Positions 17,159-25,867 of a DNA stretch of 64,000 nucleotides are shown one piece after another (the first letter of the stretch is position 1; each line of letters starts with the position of its first letter). The stretch is taken from NCBI RefSeq assembly GCF_044542075.1, contig NZ_JBITTU010000010.1, positions 1-64,000 of the forward strand, in the 5' to 3' direction. The notes beneath the pieces were generated by a model, which worked only from the letters and a program-made list of their open reading frames with translations, was not told the origin of the DNA and made no database searches. The DNA is from Leeuwenhoekiella sp044542075 (GTDB taxonomy: Bacteria > Bacteroidota > Bacteroidia > Flavobacteriales > Flavobacteriaceae). A program made the position numbers and the translations under genes.

Positions 17159-18430
17159 ATGGCAGTAGATTTACTTCTAGGTCTCCAATGGGGAGATGAA
17201 GGCAAGGGCAAAATTGTAGATGTTCTTACAAAAGATTACGATATTATAGCACGCTTTCAAGGCGGTCCTAACGCAGGGCACACTCTTGAATTTGACGGTA
17301 TAAAGCATGTCTTACACACTATACCATCAGGTATTTTTCATGAAAATGCAATAAACCTTGTAGGTAATGGCGTTGTGATAGACCCTGTTATTTTTAAGAA
17401 AGAACTTGATAATCTAGCTCAGTTTAAACTCAATATAAAAGAGAAGCTATTAATATCGCGCAAAGCGCATTTAATACTTCCTACACACCGCTTACTTGAT
17501 GCAGCTTCTGAAGCTTCTAAAGGAAAAGCAAAAATAGGGTCTACACTTAAAGGTATAGGTCCTACCTATATGGATAAAACCGGTAGAAACGGTATAAGAG
17601 TAGGAGATTTAGAATTAGCAGACTGGAAAGATCGTTATGCAGCGTTACGCGATAAGCATATAGATATGATTGATTTCTATGATGCTAAGATTGAATATAA
17701 TCTTGAGGAATTAGAAGCAGAATTTTTTAAAGCTGTAGAAGTTTTAAAAGCACTTACATTTATTGACTCTGAAGAATATCTATATCAGGCTCAGGAAGCA
17801 GGTAAATCTATACTTGCTGAAGGTGCTCAGGGTTCTTTACTTGATATAGACTTTGGTACATATCCATTTGTTACATCATCTAATACAACTGCAGCCGGTG
17901 CGTGCACAGGTCTGGGTGTAGCTCCGGGTCAAATAGCAGAAGTATTTGGTATTTTTAAAGCGTATACGACTCGTGTAGGGTCGGGACCCTTCCCTACCGA
18001 ACTTTTTGACGAGGTAGGAGAAACTATGGGTCGCGTAGGTAACGAATTTGGCGCTACTACAGGTAGACCCAGACGTTGCGGGTGGTTAGACCTTGTAGCT
18101 TTAAAATATGCAGTGCGTGTAAACGGAGTTACCCAATTAATGATGATGAAAGGTGACGTTTTAAGTGGTTTTGACACTCTTAAAATATGTACGCAGTATA
18201 AATATAAAGGTGAAGTTATAGATCACTTACCTTACAATATAGAACCTGAGAATGTTGAACCCATTTACTTTGAAATGAAAGGATGGGCAGAAGATCTTAC
18301 TAAAATGAAAGGTGATGAGCAACTTCCTAAAGAGCTTAACGCCTATATCGAATATTTAGAAAAAGAATTAAGAGTGCCTATTAAAATTGTGTCTGTAGGA
18401 CCAGACAGGACTCAAACAATTCACAGATAA
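17159..18430 (+). CDS. purA: adenylosuccinate synthase
   Basis: A 423-residue enzyme of normal length that joins IMP and aspartate using GTP in the committed step of AMP synthesis. The N-terminal GLQWGDEGKGKIVD P-loop, GGPNAGHT, the GIGPTYMDKTGRNGIRVGD region, LAEGAQGSLLDIDFGTYPFVTSS and the C-terminal GPDRTQTI are all intact. The ATG follows the Fur-family stop codon with no gap, implying translational coupling; no purine riboswitch can fit. A strong terminator lies 10 bp after the stop. Confidence 0.97.
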   Translation: MAVDLLLGLQWGDEGKGKIVDVLTKDYDIIARFQGGPNAGHTLEFDGIKHVLHTIPSGIFHENAINLVGNGVVIDPVIFKKELDNLAQFKLNIKEKLLISRKAHLILPTHRLLDAASEASKGKAKIGSTLKGIGPTYMDKTGRNGIRVGDLELADWKDRYAALRDKHIDMIDFYDAKIEYNLEELEAEFFKAVEVLKALTFIDSEEYLYQAQEAGKSILAEGAQGSLLDIDFGTYPFVTSSNTTAAGACTGLGVAPGQIAEVFGIFKAYTTRVGSGPFPTELFDEVGETMGRVGNEFGATTGRPRRCGWLDLVALKYAVRVNGVTQLMMMKGDVLSGFDTLKICTQYKYKGEVIDHLPYNIEPENVEPIYFEMKGWAEDLTKMKGDEQLPKELNAYIEYLEKELRVPIKIVSVGPDRTQTIHR

Positions 18431-18440
18431 ATTTTAAAAA

Positions 18441-18470
18441 ATCCGAAGTTTTCACTTCGGATTTTTTTTG
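18441..18470 (+). terminator. intrinsic terminator after purA
   Basis: A 9-bp stem (atccgaagt 18441-18449 with acttcggat 18454-18462), 4-nt loop, and a run of T directly after. An A-run precedes it. Confidence 0.93.
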
Positions 18471-18516
18471 TTCTAATTTTCTGAAAACCTTCACAGTAAC
18501 GCAATTTTCATTGCTT

Positions 18517-18524
18517 TACATTTG
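18517..18524 (+). promoter_or_regulatory. -7 box for metallopeptidase gene
   Basis: TACATTTG, a perfect TAnnTTTG match, 47 bp upstream of the ATG at 18572 and downstream of the purA terminator. Confidence 0.55.
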
Positions 18525-18571
18525 TTCCTAAATTTATAGACAATATTCAGTCAACCATAGATAACAGGCTT

Positions 18572-19618
18572 ATGAAAATTTTTCAATGTTCTAATTGCAA
18601 TAATCCCATTTACTTTGAGAATACCTCTTGCGAAAAATGTGGAAACAGTCTAGGCTACTTAAATGAATCTGAGGAGATGCTTTCTTTTAATGATGACAAG
18701 AAACCTCATTTAAATGATACAGAACTCACATATTGCGCAAATTTTAATAATGATGCGTGTAACTGGCTTGTTGGCGTTGATATTGAAAGTGATTACTGCG
18801 AAGCTTGTGCTACAAATCACATGATTCCTAATATAAGTATTCCTGAAAATAAACTGGACTGGCAAAAAATTGAAGCTGCTAAACGTAGGCTATTTTATAG
18901 TTTACATAAATTGAACCTCCCTACAGAATTTATAATTGAAGGAGAACCTCTAAATCTGACCTTTGACTTTTTAGCACCTTTAGCTAATGATCCTGATGCT
19001 GTTAAAACAGGTCACAGTAATGGTTTAATTACGCTAAACATTCAAGAAGCAAATGCTGCACATAGAGAATATGTAAAAGAACAGTTGCAAGAGCGTTATC
19101 GCACACTTCTGGGTCATTTTAGACATGAAGTGGGTCACTTTTACTGGGATGTTTTAATTAAGCCTAATGAAGAGATTCTAAAAGAGTTTAGAACTCTTTT
19201 TGGCGACGACACTCAAGATTATGGTGAAGCATTACAAGAGCACTATAAAAATGGTGCACCATCAAATTGGAGAGAACACTACATAAGTTCATACGCAACT
19301 ATGCACGCCTGGGAAGACTGGGCAGAAACCTGGTCTCACTATATGCATATGATGGATATGCTGGAGACATCATACAATTTTGGCCTAGAAATAGATCCCG
19401 AACTTAAAAAGGTGACTAGCTTAGATGTGAGTTGTGATTTTGATCCGTATGATGAAGCTAAAATGGATAAAATTATTAAGCATTATCTACCGCTTACCTA
19501 TGTTGTGAACTCGCTAAACAGAAGTATGGGTCACGCAGATGCCTACCCTTTTATATTGTCAGAACCGGTGATTCAAAAACTCACGTTCATTCATAAAGTT
19601 GTAAATCTTAAAAAATAA
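18572..19618 (+). CDS. putative zinc-binding metallopeptidase with N-terminal zinc ribbon
   Basis: A 348-residue cytoplasmic protein. The N-terminus is a zinc ribbon (CSNCNNPIYFENTSCEKCG, Cys pairs at about 6/9 and 20/23), with a second Cys cluster at about 53-77 (YCANFNNDACNW, YCEACATNH). The catalytic-like motif HEVGHFYWD at about residue 188 and the family's conserved downstream motif DWAETWSHYMHMMD match the Peptidase_Mx (PF15887) family. Role unknown; a folded metal protease or metal-regulated factor is plausible. It starts the run followed by the CYTH gene 9 bp later. Confidence 0.85.
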   Translation: MKIFQCSNCNNPIYFENTSCEKCGNSLGYLNESEEMLSFNDDKKPHLNDTELTYCANFNNDACNWLVGVDIESDYCEACATNHMIPNISIPENKLDWQKIEAAKRRLFYSLHKLNLPTEFIIEGEPLNLTFDFLAPLANDPDAVKTGHSNGLITLNIQEANAAHREYVKEQLQERYRTLLGHFRHEVGHFYWDVLIKPNEEILKEFRTLFGDDTQDYGEALQEHYKNGAPSNWREHYISSYATMHAWEDWAETWSHYMHMMDMLETSYNFGLEIDPELKKVTSLDVSCDFDPYDEAKMDKIIKHYLPLTYVVNSLNRSMGHADAYPFILSEPVIQKLTFIHKVVNLKK

Positions 19619-19627
19619 AATAAGTTT

Positions 19628-20194
19628 ATGTATGAGGTTGAATTAAAGGCTAAGTTAAAAAATTATGAGTTTACTAAAACCCAACTCATAAAGCAGAATC
19701 CCGTATCAACCTATCGTGCAGAATATTATGATCGATATTATGATTTAAATAATGCATTAAATAGTACGGAACAAGAACTTAGACTACGTACAAAAACTGT
19801 TATAGAAACTACTGAATCTAAGCATTTTTTGACGTTTAAAGACACCCCTTTTGATTTAGAAAGCAAATCAAAACAAGAATATGAAACTCAGGTATTAAAT
19901 CCTGAAAACACAAATGCAATTGTAAAGCATCTAGGATACTCAAAAACACTATCCTACACCAAGCATTGTGAAATTTTTAATTTTATTTATGAGGGCTTTC
20001 AATTAGAAGTAGCTTTAGTAATGTTTGATAACTTAAAAGAGGCCTTTTTAGAAATTGAAATTTTAACACCTTATCAGAATAAAACTGATGCTGTTTTTAA
20101 AGTACTTCACAATTTTTTAGAAGGTGTAAATATTACAAAAGACCAACTTACAACCGCTTATTATGTTGATCTATTTAAAAAACGCGATAATTGA
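19628..20194 (+). CDS. CYTH-domain protein (class IV adenylate cyclase/triphosphatase-like)
   Basis: A 188-residue protein forming a single CYTH (triphosphate tunnel) domain. The signature ExExK is at the very N-terminus (E3, E5, K7), followed by YYDRYYDLN, LRLRTK and alternating charged beta-strands that line the tunnel; FLEIEIL near residue 140 supplies C-terminal acidic ligands. Members hydrolyse triphosphates (for example thiamine triphosphate or inorganic triphosphate) or cyclise ATP; which applies is unresolved. Nine bp separate it from the metallopeptidase gene. Confidence 0.85.
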   Translation: MYEVELKAKLKNYEFTKTQLIKQNPVSTYRAEYYDRYYDLNNALNSTEQELRLRTKTVIETTESKHFLTFKDTPFDLESKSKQEYETQVLNPENTNAIVKHLGYSKTLSYTKHCEIFNFIYEGFQLEVALVMFDNLKEAFLEIEILTPYQNKTDAVFKVLHNFLEGVNITKDQLTTAYYVDLFKKRDN

Positions 20195-20301
20195 GCTTGA
20201 TTAAAATTTGACCTATAATTCTAAAAGACCATAAATAAGCCTCGTAAATTGTGTTATTCAATAATACATACCCATGATACAATCTACGGCAGTTTTTCCG
20301 T

Positions 20302-20309
20302 TATATTTG
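20302..20309 (+). promoter_or_regulatory. -7 box for OstA-like gene
   Basis: TATATTTG lies 14 bp before the ATG at 20324. It overlaps the longer upstream reading frame (from 20249), supporting the shorter start. Confidence 0.6.
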
Positions 20310-20323
20310 CATCAAAATTAGCT

Positions 20324-22144
20324 ATGCCCATTTTTTTTAAAAATGTTATTCTAACTACCGTATTTCTTATTACGATTAGTGCTTTCGCCCAAAAGGGAAA
20401 AGAATTGAATATTCAATCTGATATTGAGCAGATTGACGAAGCAAAATACCCCGGAGCCATTGTCATGTACAAAAGTACCAAGCAAGTTTATATTCAACAT
20501 GAGGGTATTGAAATGTGGTGTGATCTTGCCTTTAATTATAAAGATGAAAACTTTGTAAGAGCAATTGGTAATGTGCGTATGAACCAAGGCGACACGATTA
20601 CCATGCGCAGCAACTATGCAGAGTACAACGGTAACACACAATTTGCATGGGCTTCTGGCGGTGTTAATTTAAAGACACCTACCGCGACCGTAGATACCGA
20701 TACGCTCTACTTTGACCGCATCAAACAACAAACTTATTATCGCAGCGGCGGAACACTTCGGGATACGGCAAGTGTTATTACAAGTAAAATAGGACGCCAT
20801 TTCCTGGATCAGGATAAATCCTCGTTTATTCAAAATGTGGTGGTCACCAATCCTGAATATGTTATTGATAGTGATCAGCTTGATTATTATTCTAAAGCGG
20901 GTATTGCTTACCTCTACGGTCCGTCAACGATCACCAGCGAAGTAAGCACGGTTTATTGTGAGCGCGGCTATTACGACACGCGCAATGATAATGGTTATTT
21001 CGTAAAAAACTCGCGTATAGATTACGATAATCGTACGGTGTATGGAGACAGTTTATACTTTGATAGACCTACTAATTTTGCATCAGCGACTAATAATATT
21101 CGGGTTATAGATACCGCAAACAAGAGTATAATTAAAGGTCATTATGCCGAAGTTTATAAGGCTAAAGATTCTGTTTTTATAACTAAACGAGCAGTAGCAA
21201 TTACTGTTCAAGATAAGGATTCTATATACGTTCACGGCGATAGGCTTGTCGTAACCGGTATTCCTGAAAAGCGAATCGTACGCGGTTATTACAATGTACG
21301 CCTTTTTAAAAGTGATCTTAGCGGAAAATCAGACTCGATACACATTAACCAGCAAACCGGTCTCACCCAGATGATAGGCAGGCCTATTTTGTGGAGCGGT
21401 TTAAGCCAAATGACTGGTGATAGTATTCATCTAAGAAGCAATACTGTCACAGAAAAACTAGACTCTTTACACGTTTTTAAAAATGCATTTTTAGCCAAGC
21501 AAGATACGATACCGCTATCTGACACCCCTTCAAAAAGAGGTTACAATCAGGTTAAAGGAGATGATTTATATGGTACCTTTTTAGATAATAAATTGCATCA
21601 ATTAGATATTATAAAAAATGCCGAAAGCATAAATTATATGCGTTCTGACGATGGCATTTTACAAGGTATTGATAAAAGTAAATCTGCATCAATAACTGCA
21701 ATACTTGAAAATAATGAACTAATAGAAATTACTAAATGGCGACAAGTAGATGGTGATGTGTTTCCGCTTTCAAAATTTGAAAAAGAAGCTCGTGAATTTC
21801 CTGGTTTAAACTGGAGAGGTGACGAACGCTTATTAACTAAAGAAGATATTTTTAAAGGCGAAGCACCATTTACACTTACTAAAATTGAGGGTATACCCCT
21901 ACCCGAGATTGAAGAAGACTTTTTTGACAACACAATACCAGATAATAAATTAGGCATTCCGAGCGCGTCTCAGTTAGACCCTTCAGATTTTAAAAATCGT
22001 GAAGAAGATTCACCTTCAATAGGGTTACCTGTAAATGATAAAGCAACAATAAAACAAGATTCTATTGCACCTAAAAAACCTGCAAGTGTCTTAAAAGAAC
22101 AGCTGCCTGTTAAAGCAAAAGATTCTACTCAAACAGAAAATTAA
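20324..22144 (+). CDS. OstA/LptA-like LPS transport protein
   Basis: A 606-residue secreted protein with a signal peptide (MPIFFKNVILTTVFLITISA, cleavage near AFAQ) and a long OstA-like region (about 25-460) rich in beta-repeats with DSDQLDYYS-like and GDSLYFDRPT-like motifs, as in LptA/LptD N-terminal domains. A charged, Pro-rich C-terminal tail follows. It should bind LPS in the periplasm and bridge it to the outer membrane. I chose ATG 20324 because a signal peptide starts there and a -7 box lies within the upstream extension. The stop abuts the next ATG, so the aminotransferase gene is coupled. Confidence 0.88.
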   Translation: MPIFFKNVILTTVFLITISAFAQKGKELNIQSDIEQIDEAKYPGAIVMYKSTKQVYIQHEGIEMWCDLAFNYKDENFVRAIGNVRMNQGDTITMRSNYAEYNGNTQFAWASGGVNLKTPTATVDTDTLYFDRIKQQTYYRSGGTLRDTASVITSKIGRHFLDQDKSSFIQNVVVTNPEYVIDSDQLDYYSKAGIAYLYGPSTITSEVSTVYCERGYYDTRNDNGYFVKNSRIDYDNRTVYGDSLYFDRPTNFASATNNIRVIDTANKSIIKGHYAEVYKAKDSVFITKRAVAITVQDKDSIYVHGDRLVVTGIPEKRIVRGYYNVRLFKSDLSGKSDSIHINQQTGLTQMIGRPILWSGLSQMTGDSIHLRSNTVTEKLDSLHVFKNAFLAKQDTIPLSDTPSKRGYNQVKGDDLYGTFLDNKLHQLDIIKNAESINYMRSDDGILQGIDKSKSASITAILENNELIEITKWRQVDGDVFPLSKFEKEAREFPGLNWRGDERLLTKEDIFKGEAPFTLTKIEGIPLPEIEEDFFDNTIPDNKLGIPSASQLDPSDFKNREEDSPSIGLPVNDKATIKQDSIAPKKPASVLKEQLPVKAKDSTQTEN

Positions 22145-23341
22145 ATGAAAGCTGATTTTCTTAAATATCAGGCTCAAACGAGCCCCTTCCCGCTTGCTCT
22201 AGAAGTTTCCCACGCAACGGGTTCTTATATATACGATACCTCTGGAAAAGCTTATCTTGATTTTGTTGCGGGTGTTTCCGCAGTAAGTGTAGGCCATTCT
22301 AACCCCGAAGTTATTAGAGCTATAAAAGAACAATGTGATAAGTATTTACACGTAATGGTGTATGGAGAATATGCACAAGACCCTGCTGTAAAACTTACAC
22401 GGCTTCTGGCAGAAAATTTACCAGAACCCTTAGAACAAACTTATCTTGTAAATAGCGGGACTGAAGCTATAGATGGCGCCATTAAACTTGCAAGGCGTGT
22501 AACAGGAAGAACCGAAATAATAGCAGCTAAAAAGGCGTATCACGGCAATACCTTTGGCGCACTTAGCTTAATGGATTTTGAAGAGCGTGTAGCTCCTTTT
22601 AGACCCGTAATAGGTGATGTTTCATTTCTTAACTTCAATAATTTTGAAGACTTAAACCTCATAACCGAGCGGACTGCCGGCGTGGTCTTGGAAACCATAC
22701 AAGGTGGTGCCGGTTTTATTCAACCAGAAAGCGGCTGGCTTAAAGCCGTCAAAAATCGTTGTGAGCAAGTAGGCGCATTACTAATTTTAGATGAGATACA
22801 ACCGGGTTTTGGTCGTACCGGTAAATTATTTGGTTTTGAAAATTTTGAGGTAATTCCTGATGTAGTTGTTATGGGTAAAGGTATGGGGGGCGGAATGCCT
22901 ATTGGGGCTTTTACCGCCTCAAAAGCGCATATGCAACTACTATCAGAAAACCCTAAAATGGGTCATATAACAACATTTGGCGGCCATCCTGTCATTGCGG
23001 CAGCGGCTTTGACTACTTTAAAATTAATACTACAAACCTCATTAATGGAACAAGCTTTAGAAAAAGAAAAGCTGTTCCGGTCATTATTAAAACATAAACT
23101 TATAACAGAGGTACGCGGCAAAGGATTAATGCTAGCCGCGATAACAACCTCCGAAGCTATTACAAATGATGCTGTACTTATGGCTCAGGATGAAGGTCTT
23201 ATTTTATTCTGGCTTCTTTTTGAAGGAAAAGCTATACGTATAACGCCACCTTTAACAATCTCAAATCAAGAAATTGAAAAAGGATGTCATATATTACTTA
23301 AGGTCTTAGACAAAATTGCGACTAAAAAAGCCAAATTGTAG
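22145..23341 (+). CDS. class III (aspartate/acetylornithine-type) aminotransferase
   Basis: A 398-residue PLP enzyme of the acetylornithine/ornithine aminotransferase superfamily. Visible motifs: GSYIYDTSGKAYLDFVAGVSAVSVGH near the N-terminus, VNSGTEAIDGAIKLARR, AYHGNTFGALSLM, LILDEIQPGFGRTGKLFGFE and the PLP lysine in VVMGKGMGGGMP. The amino donor cannot be fixed by eye; no arginine-synthesis neighbours are present. It begins with no gap after the OstA-like gene, an odd pairing of metabolism and envelope genes that I recall from other Flavobacteriia. Confidence 0.88.
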   Translation: MKADFLKYQAQTSPFPLALEVSHATGSYIYDTSGKAYLDFVAGVSAVSVGHSNPEVIRAIKEQCDKYLHVMVYGEYAQDPAVKLTRLLAENLPEPLEQTYLVNSGTEAIDGAIKLARRVTGRTEIIAAKKAYHGNTFGALSLMDFEERVAPFRPVIGDVSFLNFNNFEDLNLITERTAGVVLETIQGGAGFIQPESGWLKAVKNRCEQVGALLILDEIQPGFGRTGKLFGFENFEVIPDVVVMGKGMGGGMPIGAFTASKAHMQLLSENPKMGHITTFGGHPVIAAAALTTLKLILQTSLMEQALEKEKLFRSLLKHKLITEVRGKGLMLAAITTSEAITNDAVLMAQDEGLILFWLLFEGKAIRITPPLTISNQEIEKGCHILLKVLDKIATKKAKL

Positions 23342-23451
23342 ATTTGGGCTTAATTGTTGATTATTTTGTTAACAACAATACTAAAATTGATTGGGGCTAT
23401 ACGCGTTCCTTTTTACTTTTATGTTGGCAGAAATTTTTAAAAAAACCGTGT

Positions 23452-24849
23452 ATGAAGTTTAATCAAGAACACGAAGAAGATAATTTCCCACTCACCCGTT
23501 TTGAATCTATGTTAAAGACAAATGATGTTCTTTTCTTCGATTCGGATGATTTTGAAAATATTGTAAACCATTACCTCGAAAATGGTAAAATTGCTTTGGC
23601 AAAAAAAGCAGTTAAGCTTGGTCTTGACCAGCATCCCTCATCTTCAAACCTCAAATTATTTAAGATAGAAATTTTAATTTTTGAAGAAAAGCTTGAAGAT
23701 GCAGACCGTTTACTTGCAGAATTGTATGAATTAGAGCCTCAGAATGAAGAGGTTTATATTCAGAAAGCAAATATATATTCTAAACAAGATGATCATCTCA
23801 AAGCAATTGAGCTTTTAGAAATTGCTTTAGAACTTACCGATGACGATGCAGATATTTATTCCCTCATAGGTATGGAACATCTGTTTATGGATGATTATCA
23901 AAATGCAAAAATTAACTTCATGAAGTGTATTGAAGTTGATGAAGATGATTATTCTGCGCTTTATAATGTTATTTATTGCTTCGACTTTCTAGAACAACAT
24001 CAGGAAGCGATAGATTATCTAAATATGTTTTTAGATAATAACCCGTATTGTGAGGTTGCCTGGCATCAGGTAGGCAAGCAATATTTTGATTTAAAAAATT
24101 ATCAAAAAGCGTTGGCAGCTTTCGATTTTGCTATTATAAGTGACGATACATTTATTGGTGCTTATTTTGAAAAAGGAAAAGTACTTGAGAAATTAGGTAA
24201 ATACAATGAAGCTATTGAAAATTATCAAATCACATTAGGACTTGATGACCCTACTTCTTTTGCATATCTACGTATGGGTAAGTGCTACCAGAAATTACAT
24301 GCAGATGACCTTGCTATAACCTACTTTTTAAAAACTGTAAAAGAAGATCCGCTATTAGATAAAGGATGGATTGCAATTACTGACTTTTATACTAAAAAGA
24401 TGGATTATCAAAATGCGCTTTATTACATCAATAAAGCCATTAATATAGATGAAGATAATGTGTTGTACTGGAAGCGATACGCTAAAATAAATAACCGTCT
24501 TAAGTTTTATGAAGAAGCAGAACGCGGTTATAGTAAAACATTAGAATTGGGTAATTATGAACTGGATACCTGGTTGACTCGTTGTGATATTTTAATCAAT
24601 TTAGGTGAGCTAGATACCGCAGTTCAAAATCTTATAGAAGCACAAGCTTTTTATTCTGAATCTCCAGAGATTGAATATCGACTTTCTGGCCTGTATTTTA
24701 CTTTGGGAGATGATGATAAAGGCCATTTTCACCTAGAGAATGCATTAAAAATAGATACCGAGTTTGATATTATTTTGGAGGAGTTATTCCCTTTTGCTTA
24801 TGCTAAAAGATCTGTGCTAGAAAAAATAAAGCGCGCCAAGAATTCTTAA
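23452..24849 (+). CDS. tetratricopeptide-repeat protein
   Basis: A 465-residue, acidic, all-helical protein made of about eleven to twelve TPR units (examples: ALAAFDFAIISDDTFIGAYF, AIENYQITLGLDDPTSFAYL, ALYYINKAINIDEDNVLYW). No signal peptide or membrane segment, so it is likely a cytoplasmic scaffold. I prefer ATG 23452 (MKFNQEHEED) over an upstream TTG at 23344, because the extra residues look unlike the rest and a TACTTTTA promoter-like element sits at about 23415 in the would-be coding extension. Partner proteins unknown. Confidence 0.85.
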   Translation: MKFNQEHEEDNFPLTRFESMLKTNDVLFFDSDDFENIVNHYLENGKIALAKKAVKLGLDQHPSSSNLKLFKIEILIFEEKLEDADRLLAELYELEPQNEEVYIQKANIYSKQDDHLKAIELLEIALELTDDDADIYSLIGMEHLFMDDYQNAKINFMKCIEVDEDDYSALYNVIYCFDFLEQHQEAIDYLNMFLDNNPYCEVAWHQVGKQYFDLKNYQKALAAFDFAIISDDTFIGAYFEKGKVLEKLGKYNEAIENYQITLGLDDPTSFAYLRMGKCYQKLHADDLAITYFLKTVKEDPLLDKGWIAITDFYTKKMDYQNALYYINKAINIDEDNVLYWKRYAKINNRLKFYEEAERGYSKTLELGNYELDTWLTRCDILINLGELDTAVQNLIEAQAFYSESPEIEYRLSGLYFTLGDDDKGHFHLENALKIDTEFDIILEELFPFAYAKRSVLEKIKRAKNS

Positions 24850-24858
24850 TTGTTTTCT

Positions 24859-24866
24859 TACATTTG
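24859..24866 (+). promoter_or_regulatory. -7 box for DUF368 pair
   Basis: TACATTTG, 20 bp upstream of the ATG at 24887, in the short gap after the TPR gene. Confidence 0.55.
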
Positions 24867-24886
24867 AGGCATAACCAATACAGCCA

Positions 24887-25867
24887 ATGTCTCAAAACAG
24901 ATCACTGCTTAACTATGCGGTAGTTACTTTAAAAGGTTTAGCTATGGGTGCTGCAGATGTAGTTCCTGGAGTCTCAGGAGGTACGATAGCATTTATTGCC
25001 GGCATTTATGAAGAACTTATTGCTACAATAGATAAACTTGATGTTTCTTTCTTTAAATATTGGAAGAAAAACGGATTTTCTAATGCAGCTGAAGAATATA
25101 ACCTTAAATTCTTAGGAGCGCTCTTTCTTGGTGTCGCAATAAGTATCCTATCGCTTGCAAAACTTATAACCTATTTACTCGAAGAACAACCACTTCTACT
25201 GTGGGGTTTCTTTTTTGGTTTGATTGTAGCAAGTATCGTTTATATAGGGAAACAGATAAAATCATATTCTATAGGTGTTTTTTTAATAGGCATTGTAGGC
25301 ATTGCTTTCTCATATTATATCACAATTGCAGAACCTTTAAGTGCAGGAGCCAGCAACTGGTTTATTTTCTTAAGCGGTTTTATCGCAATCATTGCTATGA
25401 TTTTACCGGGAATATCAGGCTCTTTTATTCTTCTTCTATTAGGGTCGTATAGCATAGTATTAGGTACCGTTCGCAATTTTGTAGATGGTTTAATTGCAAT
25501 GGATTTTGCAATCATAAAAGATGCAGCTTTTAAATTGCTTCTTTTTATGTTAGGATGTATTATAGGTTTGAAAGCTTTTTCAAAAGTACTTACATACCTA
25601 TTTAAAAATCATCAAAATCTAACGCTAGCCCTACTTACCGGTTTTATGATAGGTGCGCTTAATAAAGTTTGGCCGTGGAAAGAAGTACTCTCTTACCGTA
25701 CAAATTCTCACGGTAAAGAAGTTGCGCTATTAGAAAAAAGCATTCTACCTCAGAACTTTGAAGGTGATCCACAAATAAGTATGGTTATTATCTTAGCAGT
25801 AATAGGCTTTTTGACTATTTTCTTACTTGAACGTTTTGCCAATTCTAAACAAAAGAATGGAATCTAA
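24887..25867 (+). CDS. DUF368 (PopT-type polyprenyl-phosphate transporter), copy 1
   Basis: A 326-residue polytopic membrane protein of the DUF368 family with the conserved GLAMGAADVVPGVSGGTIAFIAGIYEELI loop near the N-terminus and a second inverted copy of the motif (MILPGISGSFILLLLG) near residue 175, the duplicated re-entrant design of the fold. DUF368 proteins were recently named PopT and, with DedA-family UptA, recycle undecaprenyl phosphate across the membrane for wall and LPS synthesis. It overlaps the next gene, a paralogue, by 11 bp. Confidence 0.88.
   Translation: MSQNRSLLNYAVVTLKGLAMGAADVVPGVSGGTIAFIAGIYEELIATIDKLDVSFFKYWKKNGFSNAAEEYNLKFLGALFLGVAISILSLAKLITYLLEEQPLLLWGFFFGLIVASIVYIGKQIKSYSIGVFLIGIVGIAFSYYITIAEPLSAGASNWFIFLSGFIAIIAMILPGISGSFILLLLGSYSIVLGTVRNFVDGLIAMDFAIIKDAAFKLLLFMLGCIIGLKAFSKVLTYLFKNHQNLTLALLTGFMIGALNKVWPWKEVLSYRTNSHGKEVALLEKSILPQNFEGDPQISMVIILAVIGFLTIFLLERFANSKQKNGI

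Noticed and set aside
17100..17160. Purine riboswitch upstream of purA
   Set aside because: purA begins immediately after the Fur-family stop, leaving no leader.
20249..20323. N-terminal extension of the OstA-like protein
   Set aside because: It contains the -7 box and would place a signal peptide internally.
21634..21957. Minus-strand 107-codon ORF in the OstA-like gene
   Set aside because: Serine-rich antisense shadow; the plus-strand protein is clearly coding.
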